Shown here: positions 28,193 to 34,904 of the stretch, piece after piece
Layout of the letters: each line of letters opens with the position of its first letter
Position numbering within the stretch: position 1 is the stretch's first letter
From: Lachnospiraceae bacterium
Lineage (GTDB): Bacteria > Bacillota > Clostridia > Lachnospirales > Lachnospiraceae
Length of the DNA: 64,000 nucleotides
Assembly: GCA_902363555.1 (NCBI GenBank)
Contig: CABJAM010000005.1
Coordinates: 434,001 to 498,000, forward strand
Direction of reading: 5' to 3'
Made by a program: the position numbers and the translations under genes
The notes under the pieces: generated by a model
Database searches by the model: none
Told to the model about the DNA's origin: nothing
The model's input: only the letters and a program-made list of their open reading frames with translations

Positions 28193-29644
28193 TTATTGCC
28201 CTGACAGCACACAGTAAAGTATATCCGCCAGCGGCTCCATGGCATTTTGCACCTCCTCCACTGTATTCGTCTGAGCTCCGCATTCCACAAGGAGTGTCCG
28301 CGGCATCACATGCATATTAAACCGGTAATTGCGCAGATAAATCCTCCGGGTAAAATCCGGGTATTTTTCGGCCGCCTTGATCTGCATCTGCAGGCTGAAC
28401 GCCAGATTATCCTCCAGATACGGATTTTGCAGATAACCATTAGGGCCGCCGGTAGCACTGCGGCAAAGCCCGTTAAAAAACATGATCTTGGCCGTGGGTT
28501 TCCCATTTACCGTCGTCACCAGGTGCGTGCCCTCGGCTACGCCATCCCTGTGCAGATCGATCACTACTTTGATAGATGGATTTTCCGCAAGAATCTTCTC
28601 CACAGCCGCCAGGGACAGGGAGTACGCCTCGTTCCGGTCCTCCACCCCATCAATCATGTCATAGACGCCGGTGTCGTGATAAACATTGATATGATATTTA
28701 TTTTTCAGTGTTTCGGCCAATGTGTTGCCAAGGCCGACCACCGTATCATTTGGGTCGCCGGGAGTGCTGTCCGCAAATTTTTCCTGGGAATGTGTATGAT
28801 AAATAAGAACCTTTGGTTCATCCCCGCTTAAATCCATGGTCAGGTCCTTATTCATCAGCGTTTCACCGTTGATCAGACTGGAATCCGACGCGGTAGACGA
28901 ATCCACAACGTAGAAATTATTCATCAGAAATGTGTAGTTATAAAGAGAATCCAACGGATATGTAATCGCATTGGCCGGAGTCGCCACCGCAGGGATGGCA
29001 CCGCTGCCGTCATCGCCGCTGGCCATGTTCTCTCCGCTGCCAGCCATGTTCTCTCCACCGCTGGCCATACTCTCTCCGCCACTGCTATCCGTTCCCCCAG
29101 ATGACGCGTCGGCATTTTGGACCGGGGCATCCGTCCCCTCAGGAGATGCGTCGGCATTTGGGGCCGGAGCACCCGTTCCGGGCGCTGAGCTTTCTCCGGC
29201 TGCGCCCTCATTATCCGCCAGCTTTGCCGCCTGCGCGTCGCTTTCGGCCTTCCGGCTTTCCGCCTCGCGCTCCAGAGCCTCATAATTATCATTTTCCTCG
29301 CAGAAGGCTTCCAAATCTTTTTGTGACGGATAATATTCATCCACCGACGTCAGCGCATCGTCCGCCATGGCGTCCTTTACATAGGCATCGGCCGGAAAGA
29401 GCGTATCCTTTACCCACCGGACAATATCCTCCAGGACAGTTGTGGAGGAATCGGCTCCCGCCATGCTGCCGTTATAATCATTTGCCGGAAATACCGTATT
29501 TACAGCCCTTTGACCGATGGCGTAGACATCGATGGAAAAATCCTCCATCAGATGGCCGTCACGGGTATATTTGTAAGCCGCCGCAGCGAACAAAACTGCG
29601 GCGGCAAATAGAACGAGCTTCGTTTTTCCCCGCACCCTCATCAC
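28193..29644 (-). CDS. spoIIP: Stage II sporulation protein P
   Basis: SpoIIP is the amidase/endopeptidase of the DMP complex that degrades septal peptidoglycan during engulfment. The 483-residue protein has an N-terminal membrane anchor (about 8-25), a long Ala/Gly/Ser/Asp-rich linker (about 145-215) and the catalytic domain with YHTHSQEKF, the conserved VVIDLHRDG and the ending VECGAQTNTVEEVQNAM. The linker is coded partly by in-frame tandem repeats (24-base and about 42-base units). It lies beside gpr and lepA as in many Clostridia. Confidence 0.92.
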   Translation of the reverse strand: MMRVRGKTKLVLFAAAVLFAAAAYKYTRDGHLMEDFSIDVYAIGQRAVNTVFPANDYNGSMAGADSSTTVLEDIVRWVKDTLFPADAYVKDAMADDALTSVDEYYPSQKDLEAFCEENDNYEALEREAESRKAESDAQAAKLADNEGAAGESSAPGTGAPAPNADASPEGTDAPVQNADASSGGTDSSGGESMASGGENMAGSGENMASGDDGSGAIPAVATPANAITYPLDSLYNYTFLMNNFYVVDSSTASDSSLINGETLMNKDLTMDLSGDEPKVLIYHTHSQEKFADSTPGDPNDTVVGLGNTLAETLKNKYHINVYHDTGVYDMIDGVEDRNEAYSLSLAAVEKILAENPSIKVVIDLHRDGVAEGTHLVTTVNGKPTAKIMFFNGLCRSATGGPNGYLQNPYLEDNLAFSLQMQIKAAEKYPDFTRRIYLRNYRFNMHVMPRTLLVECGAQTNTVEEVQNAMEPLADILYCVLSGQ

Positions 29645-29664
29645 TTCCTATCCTGCTCGAATTT

Positions 29665-29694
29665 GGTAACTGTTTAAAGAGCCGAACAGTTACC
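29665..29694. repeat. Dispersed palindrome copy 6, compensated arms
   Basis: Arms GGTAACTGTT and AACAGTTACC pair perfectly, although the central base is swapped in both arms compared with other copies. It lies about 20 bases upstream of the spoIIP start. Confidence 0.8.
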
Positions 29695-29754
29695 TGATTT
29701 GTCATTGCCGACCATAATACATTATATTCCACAATGGACAGGATATGACTGATA

Positions 29755-29783
29755 GTAACCGTTCAGACAGACCGAACTGTTAC
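29755..29783. repeat. Dispersed palindrome copy 7
   Basis: GTAACCGTTC and GAACTGTTAC arms with one mismatch, in the middle of the divergent spoIIP-glycosyltransferase gap. Confidence 0.75.
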
Positions 29784-29875
29784 GGCCGATCAACGTCTTG
29801 ACGCCTGGTACTAAATAATCATGGGTTTATTTTTACCGGAATTTATTGTAAAATGATAAGGTAGTAAATAAATAT

Positions 29876-29904
29876 GCAACCGTTCAGAGAAGCCGAACTG
29901 TTAC
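29876..29904. repeat. Dispersed palindrome copy 8
   Basis: GCAACCGTTC and GAACTGTTAC arms, about 40 bases before the glycosyltransferase start. The 298-base gap 29645-29942 holds three copies. Confidence 0.75.
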
Positions 29905-29942
29905 ATAAATATAACTTTTAGAAATTTAAGAGGATTTGCAGT

Positions 29943-31253
29943 ATGGACCAACTTGTATCAATAATCGTACCTGTATATAATGCCCAGGACTATCTGAGGC
30001 GGTGTCTGGACAGCATTATTTCTCAGGAATATAAAAACTTTGAACTGATCCTTGTGGATGACGGAAGTACGGATGATTCGGGAAATATATGCGATACCTA
30101 TGCCAGAGAGGACCCGCGCGTCCGGGTGATCCACCAGGAAAATTCCGGCGTATCCCACAGCCGGAACGCGGCCCTTGAAACGGCCCGCGGAACTTATGTC
30201 CAGTTTCTTGACAGTGACGACTGGATGACCCCGGATTCCACAAAGCTGTTTGTCCGCAGCGCCGAAGGCAGCGGCTGTGATCTGGTCATATCTGATTTTT
30301 ACCGGGTCGTGGGTGAAAGTCTTTCCCACAAGGGAGATATTGAAAAAGAAGGCGCATTAAGCCGCGAAGAATTTGCCAACTGTATGATGGAGAACCCGGC
30401 GGATTTTTATTACGGTGTTTTATGGAACAAGCTGTACCGCAATGATATTATCCGAAAGCATCATCTGCGCATGGACCCGGATATTAGCTGGTGTGAAGAT
30501 TTTATGTTCAATCTGGAATATCTGCGCCATTGCCGGACGGTATACGCCCTCCATGTTCCTGTCTATTACTATGTCAAAAGAAAGGGAAGCCTTGTGGATC
30601 AGGGCTGGGGCATCAGCGCTACCATAAAAATGAAGCTGAATGTTTTTGATTATTACAGACAGTTTTACAAAGAGGTTTACGACAAAGAGAGTTATGACAA
30701 TATACGGCTCCAGGTGTACCGCTTCTTTCTGGCTGCCGCCAGAGATAATTTTATCCCTCCCGCGCCGCTTTCAGGGAGCATGAAGCTTGGCAGCGAGCGC
30801 AGCACCATTGTTCCCCAGGCACTTGACGCCGACGGTATCATTATGGAGCTGTACCGGTACAGCAAGCTCCTCACGCGGTACTGCGAAACCATCAGTATCC
30901 GGAGCGGCCTTTCCATGAACGAAATTTATATCCTGCTCTATTTGAGCCAGGACGTTTCACTCACAAGCTTAAAGCAGTTGGCCGATATTTCCGGCATGTC
31001 CAAAAAAGCCGCCTCTGACGCCATTGCCCGACTTGTAAAAAAGAATTACATTCAGAAGGAAACGGTGAAAAGAGGCAGCTTTAAGCTGACGCTGCTGGCG
31101 GATGCCCAGCCAATCCTGGAAGCGCTGGCTACCGCCCAGCAGGATTTCGACACCGCACGCTTCGCCGGATTTACCCCGGAGCAGCAGCGTCAGTATCTCG
31201 CTCTGTCCGAAAAGATCGATGCCAATGTACGGACTGCACTAAAGCGGATGTAG
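29943..31253 (+). CDS. Family 2 glycosyltransferase fused to a MarR-type regulator
   Basis: The first 285 or so residues form a complete GT2 enzyme: IIVPVYNAQDYL, the nucleotide-binding DDGSTDDSG, the metal motif DSDDW and the catalytic WCED. From about residue 290 to 436 follows what reads as a complete MarR protein: N-terminal dimerisation helix, winged helix-turn-helix (SLTSLKQLADISGMSKKAAS, then ARLVKKNYI and the wing) and a C-terminal helix pair. I know of no standard family with this order. AAGAGGA lies eight bases before the ATG, and no stop or frameshift separates the halves. It is transcribed away from spoIIP. The acceptor and DNA target are unknown. Confidence 0.8.
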   Translation: MDQLVSIIVPVYNAQDYLRRCLDSIISQEYKNFELILVDDGSTDDSGNICDTYAREDPRVRVIHQENSGVSHSRNAALETARGTYVQFLDSDDWMTPDSTKLFVRSAEGSGCDLVISDFYRVVGESLSHKGDIEKEGALSREEFANCMMENPADFYYGVLWNKLYRNDIIRKHHLRMDPDISWCEDFMFNLEYLRHCRTVYALHVPVYYYVKRKGSLVDQGWGISATIKMKLNVFDYYRQFYKEVYDKESYDNIRLQVYRFFLAAARDNFIPPAPLSGSMKLGSERSTIVPQALDADGIIMELYRYSKLLTRYCETISIRSGLSMNEIYILLYLSQDVSLTSLKQLADISGMSKKAASDAIARLVKKNYIQKETVKRGSFKLTLLADAQPILEALATAQQDFDTARFAGFTPEQQRQYLALSEKIDANVRTALKRM

Positions 31254-31264
31254 ATCATCATAGC

Positions 31265-32227
31265 TTATTGCAGATCATGGCACAGAGAGTTGATGGCCTC
31301 GGATATGGTATAGCTGATTTTTGTAATGCTCTGGTCGATATCCTTTGGGGTCACAAACATATTGGCCATCTCCGGCGCCATCAGCTCCCGCATGAGCAGG
31401 TATTTTTCCTGATTGTCGAAGCTTTTGGTAGACTCATAGACTTCCTTATATAAGCCGTGCTCCTCCAGCACATCCATCAGGGAGTTCATCGTATCGTTGA
31501 CAATGGTAGCCGCATCGATCACCGTAGGGATGCCGATGGCGATCACCGGAATGCCCAGTGTTTTTTCATCAAGGCCGTGGCGGTGATTGCCCACGCCTGC
31601 CCCGGGACTGATGCCCGTATCGGTGAGCTGGATCGTCGTATTCAGTCGGCTGACACTGCGGGCGGCCAGCGCATCGATGACAATGGCTACATCCGGCCGG
31701 GTCTCCTTCACAACACCGTGGATCACCTCCCGGCCTTCCATACCGGTCTGGGCCATGACGCCGGGCGCAATGGCGCTGACGATGCCAAAGCCTTTTGTGA
31801 TTTTGGAGTCTTTTCCGTATTCATTGATCAGATGGCGGGTAATAAACAGATGATCCACCACCATAGGCCCCAGGGCGTCCGGGGTGATCTCCCGGTTGCC
31901 GATACCTACGACAAGTATTTTTTTAGACTTTATGTCCGGTATGAGAACCTGTAACTGTTCCATCAGCGCTTGCGTGATTTCCTTGTGGTAGTCCTCATCC
32001 TCCTCCGCCAGATAGGGTGTTTCCAATGTGATATAACGTCCTACCGGCTTTCCAAGCTGCTTAGCGCCTTTTTCATTTTTTATATGCACATGGGTGATCC
32101 GGATATGGCTTTCCTCGTCTGAGGTTTCATGGACACTGACGCCGGCCAGGGAATTTTCGTTTTCAGAAAAAGTTTCCGCGGATTCTATGGCCAGGTCCGT
32201 GCGAATATGGGATAATAGTTCCTGCAT
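31265..32227 (-). CDS. gpr: Germination protease GPR
   Basis: GPR is the aspartic-type protease that degrades small acid-soluble spore proteins at germination. The 320-residue protein starts with a short propeptide and the conserved RTDLAIE, then shows VGIGNREITPDALGP, a central VIDALAARS and GVGNHRHGL. TAAAGGAGC lies before the ATG. It ends only 11 bases from the convergent glycosyltransferase-MarR gene. A perfect 14-base palindrome lies just upstream of its ribosome site. Confidence 0.95.
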   Translation of the reverse strand: MQELLSHIRTDLAIESAETFSENENSLAGVSVHETSDEESHIRITHVHIKNEKGAKQLGKPVGRYITLETPYLAEEDEDYHKEITQALMEQLQVLIPDIKSKKILVVGIGNREITPDALGPMVVDHLFITRHLINEYGKDSKITKGFGIVSAIAPGVMAQTGMEGREVIHGVVKETRPDVAIVIDALAARSVSRLNTTIQLTDTGISPGAGVGNHRHGLDEKTLGIPVIAIGIPTVIDAATIVNDTMNSLMDVLEEHGLYKEVYESTKSFDNQEKYLLMRELMAPEMANMFVTPKDIDQSITKISYTISEAINSLCHDLQ

Positions 32228-32248
32228 AATAAACGCTCCTTTAGAAGG

Positions 32249-32262
32249 TGCAGATCTGCACT
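32249..32262. promoter_or_regulatory. Perfect 14-bp palindrome upstream of gpr
   Basis: GTGCAGATCTGCAC lies about 20 bases upstream of the gpr start and could be an operator. Function is unproven; no clear sigma-F or sigma-G promoter could be assigned here. Confidence 0.3.
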
Positions 32263-32303
32263 TGTTTATTATATATTTTTTCCAAAACTTTTTATTTTAT
32301 GTA

Positions 32304-32332
32304 TTGACATTTAAGAGACCGGCGTTTATTAT
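32304..32332 (+). promoter_or_regulatory. Sigma-A promoter of rpsT
   Basis: TTGACA (32304-32309), a 17-base spacer and TATTAT (32327-32332). The leader of about 85 bases contains CCAAAACGTTTGG next to the GGAGG, a small hairpin that could limit ribosome access. Confidence 0.8.
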
Positions 32333-32424
32333 ATAAGAGTATGTTTTGGCTGGAACGTCCGTGTCCGGATTCAGTTAAGACAAAATATATTAAACGAAAC
32401 CAAAACGTTTGGAGGTGTACGTAA

Positions 32425-32688
32425 ATGGCAAATATTAAATCCGCTAAAAAGAGAATCTTAGTTAATCAGACGAAAGCAGCTCGTAACAAATCCATCAAAT
32501 CCGGTGTTAAGACCGCGATCAAGAAAGTTGATGCAGCCGTTGCAGCTAAAGATGCAGCCGCCGCTAAGGAAGCTCTTCTTGCAGCTACCAGCGCTATCGA
32601 TAAGGCAGCTACAAAAGGTGTTTATCATAAGAACACTGCTTCCAGAAAGATCAGCCGTCTTAACCTTGCAGTGAACAAGCTTGCTTAA
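32425..32688 (+). CDS. rpsT: 30S ribosomal protein S20
   Basis: This 87-residue, Lys/Ala-rich protein binds 16S rRNA early in 30S assembly. It opens MANIKSAKKRILVNQTKAARNK in the usual way and ends with the conserved HKNTASRKISRLNLAVNKL. TTGGAGG lies nine bases before the ATG. It has its own promoter and terminator and is divergent from gpr, a common arrangement in Clostridia. Confidence 0.97.
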   Translation: MANIKSAKKRILVNQTKAARNKSIKSGVKTAIKKVDAAVAAKDAAAAKEALLAATSAIDKAATKGVYHKNTASRKISRLNLAVNKLA

Positions 32689-32708
32689 TTGATATAAATG
32701 AATATGAA

Positions 32709-32747
32709 GACCTCAGGAACCCCACCCTCACTCCTGAGGTTTTTTTG
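32709..32747 (+). terminator. Terminator of rpsT
   Basis: ACCTCAGGA and TCCTGAGGT form a perfect 9-bp stem followed by seven T. Confidence 0.92.
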
Positions 32748-32748
32748 T

Positions 32749-32796
32749 AGCCACGCTTCGTACCGGACCGGTCCTGGCCCGATATGAAGCGTGGCT
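32749..32796. terminator. Second hairpin between rpsT and the convergent XRE gene
   Basis: AGCCACGCTTC and GAAGCGTGGCT are perfect 11-bp arms around a GC-rich loop, with TTATTTT on the plus side. It is probably a backup or bidirectional terminator. Confidence 0.55.
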
Positions 32797-32810
32797 TATT
32801 TTAAAGAGCT

Positions 32811-33233
32811 TTACTGTTTCTTTTGATGATTCATATAAGCACACACAATAGCGACGCCCACACCAAGCAGCACCCATGGCGCAGCCGAGGATATAAATGC
32901 AATCAATGACTGTGATAACGTAAAATTGGTAAAGGCCAGTATCACCGACAATATAATGGCAAGCCAGCCAATCCTTATCATTCTAAGATTACTTTTCACG
33001 ATGTTTGTATCTTTTTCAATTTTCTCAAGCATTTTGGAATCTCCTTTCAATAATTCATCCAGGCTTATGGAATAAAGGTTACTCAACTCGATCACACGTA
33101 CGATGTCCGGATATGATTTTTCATTTTCCCAATTTGAAATCGTCTGGCGGGATACATCGATTTTTTCAGCCGCACTTTCCTGTGTAAAACCGGAACGGAT
33201 ACGAGCCTCCTTTAGCTTTTGACCGATTTCCAT
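32811..33233 (-). CDS. XRE-family regulator with membrane anchor
   Basis: The 140-residue protein has an N-terminal helix-turn-helix (about 6-60; QESAAEKIDVSRQTISNWE) and, after a short charged linker, two hydrophobic segments (about 88-108 and 117-134). It is therefore a membrane-tethered DNA-binding protein, a common type in Firmicutes, often autoregulatory. The inverted repeat at 33294-33322 may be its operator. It is inserted between holA and rpsT. Confidence 0.8.
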   Translation of the reverse strand: MEIGQKLKEARIRSGFTQESAAEKIDVSRQTISNWENEKSYPDIVRVIELSNLYSISLDELLKGDSKMLEKIEKDTNIVKSNLRMIRIGWLAIILSVILAFTNFTLSQSLIAFISSAAPWVLLGVGVAIVCAYMNHQKKQ

Positions 33234-33293
33234 ATGAATACGCTCCTTTCACGATTATTTTTTCATAAGAGAACCAAAATGTCTATAAAACAT

Positions 33294-33322
33294 TTTTGAC
33301 ACAGCCAAATTCCATGTCAAAA
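33294..33322. promoter_or_regulatory. Putative XRE operator
   Basis: TTTTGACA and TGTCAAAA form perfect 8-bp arms 13 bases apart, about 60 bases upstream of the XRE gene, and include possible promoter hexamers. It may be autoregulatory. Confidence 0.4.
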
Positions 33323-33340
33323 GTCTTTTACATTACTGTA

Positions 33341-34360
33341 TTATCGCCTGTATTCTGCCGTTTGGGCCACATTATTCTCAGAGCTGCGGGCATATTTATA
33401 AATGACCAGCTCTACAGCGATCTGATCCTGCATTTTTCCGGTCTTCACGTCCTCTTCCATCTGCGTACAAAATTCCACGGCTTCCATAAGCTCTGCGGTG
33501 GTAAACCGCTTAGCCAGCCCCAGGTTTTTGCGGACGATAAACTCCCGGATTCCGGTGCGCTCGGATATGATCTTGGACGGAAAGCCCTGACCGGCCAGCT
33601 CACGGATCTGAAGCAGTAAATTAAACTGGCGGGCAATAAGGAACAGGATGCGCATGGGCGGCTCCTTTAAGGTCAGCAGGTCATTGTACAAAGTCATGGC
33701 GCCCTTCTGGTTTTTGGCGGCGATCGCGTCGATCATATCAAATATTTTATTTTCCGTATGAATACTGCACACCGCACGAATGTCATCTGCGGTGACCACA
33801 TCCCGGCCCATGGTGTAGCACACAAGCTTTTCCAGCTCCTGGCGGATATTTTCCATATCCATATCAATAATGGACAAAAACAGCAGCACGTCGTTGCGGG
33901 TGATCTTCCGCCCATCGTTTTTCAACATCCCGGCAACCCATTTGATCAGCGTCTCCTGGTCCGGACTGGTCATATTGGCCGCGTAACCGGCTGCTGTCAC
34001 AGCTTTAAACAGCTTGTTGCGCTTATCTACATTTTCCTCCACAAATATCATTATGGTATTTTCCGGAACCTGCTTGACATATTCCACTAGAGGATCACAG
34101 GCGGCGGCGAAAAAGCCTGTATTTTCCAGAATGATCAACCGGTAATCGGCAAAAAAAGGCAGAGTTTCAGCCATGGCTATGACGCTATTGACATCGATCC
34201 CTTTTCCTTCATAATAGTTGTAATTCATCGTGTCGCCTTCGGGCAATATGGCGTTTCTCATTTTATCCCGATACTGGCGGCGCAGATAATCCTCCGGTCC
34301 ATAAATGAGGTAGACGTTTTTAAATGTATGATTTTTTATATGTTCGTTTAATATGCGCAT
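33341..34360 (-). CDS. holA: DNA polymerase III delta subunit
   Basis: HolA is the wrench subunit of the clamp loader that opens the beta clamp. The 339-residue protein has an AAA-like N-terminal domain with a degenerate ATP site (VYLIYGPEDYLRRQYRDKM), typical for delta, a helical collar region and a C-terminal domain. It lies downstream of comEC and the small unknown gene and near rpsT, the usual clostridial neighbourhood. Confidence 0.92.
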   Translation of the reverse strand: MRILNEHIKNHTFKNVYLIYGPEDYLRRQYRDKMRNAILPEGDTMNYNYYEGKGIDVNSVIAMAETLPFFADYRLIILENTGFFAAACDPLVEYVKQVPENTIMIFVEENVDKRNKLFKAVTAAGYAANMTSPDQETLIKWVAGMLKNDGRKITRNDVLLFLSIIDMDMENIRQELEKLVCYTMGRDVVTADDIRAVCSIHTENKIFDMIDAIAAKNQKGAMTLYNDLLTLKEPPMRILFLIARQFNLLLQIRELAGQGFPSKIISERTGIREFIVRKNLGLAKRFTTAELMEAVEFCTQMEEDVKTGKMQDQIAVELVIYKYARSSENNVAQTAEYRR

Positions 34361-34399
34361 GTTGAGTCCTCTTCATTATTCGCTATTTGCTCATTCATC

Positions 34400-34417
34400 G
34401 TAACAGTTCTGCCGGCC
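34400..34417. repeat. Half copy of the dispersed palindrome
   Basis: GTAACAGTTCTGCC matches only the left arm of copy 4; no right arm follows. It lies between holA and the small unknown gene. Confidence 0.35.
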
Positions 34418-34425
34418 AACACCTT

Positions 34426-34899
34426 TTATTCGTTTACCGGGCCTGCGTAGCGGTCCCACTGGGCCAGGCTTTCCTCAAAGGTGATCTCCAACTGATAGGT
34501 GGTGGCATCCTCGTCCTTTTCGATGTCGAAGATGAGCAGGTAATTGTCGGCGTCGGGATTTTCTCCAAAGTAAAACAGATAGGCCCCGGGGGCATCCATG
34601 AGTACCTGCCGGCGCTCGTCCTCGGTGAGTGGGCGGTCCGGTGTCTCGCTTTCAAGGACGCCATCAGCGTTGTAATATTTATAGCCCTGCTGGCAGAAGC
34701 TGAGGACGTTCGCGCCGGACAGAGTTAATTCCATTAGCGGGCTGTACATATCCTCAAAGCGGGTATTATTGGAATTGTTGGCTTTGATGATGGCGCCTTC
34801 GATGGTCAGGGTAAGGCGCATTGGGGCCAGAGTGATGGCAGATAAGGTGGCTTCCTGGATTTTCAGGGTATCGAGCTGGTTTTTAGTTTTATATTTCAT
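34426..34899 (-). CDS. Small acidic protein of unknown function
   Basis: This 157-residue soluble, acidic protein has no signal peptide or membrane segment, and I recognise no family. It begins MKYKTKNQLDTL and has an alternating beta-strand pattern (LRLTLTIEGAIIKA; YLFYFGENPDADNYLLIFDI). The ATG at 34899 has GGAGG eight bases upstream, and that GGAGG lies within the final codons of comEC, so the two are translationally coupled. Its place between comEC and holA suggests cotranscription with them. Confidence 0.75.
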   Translation of the reverse strand: MKYKTKNQLDTLKIQEATLSAITLAPMRLTLTIEGAIIKANNSNNTRFEDMYSPLMELTLSGANVLSFCQQGYKYYNADGVLESETPDRPLTEDERRQVLMDAPGAYLFYFGENPDADNYLLIFDIEKDEDATTYQLEITFEESLAQWDRYAGPVNE

Positions 34900-34904
34900 G
34901 TCTA

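Noticed and set aside
29101..29697. Long plus-strand frame antisense to spoIIP
   Set aside because: It owes its openness to the repeat-rich, GC-rich linker on the coding strand; composition is Pro/Arg-rich and there is no ribosome site.
32228..32300. Sporulation sigma-factor promoter for gpr
   Set aside because: No convincing sigma-F or sigma-G hexamer pair could be found at the right spacing; only a palindrome and AT-rich sequence are clear.
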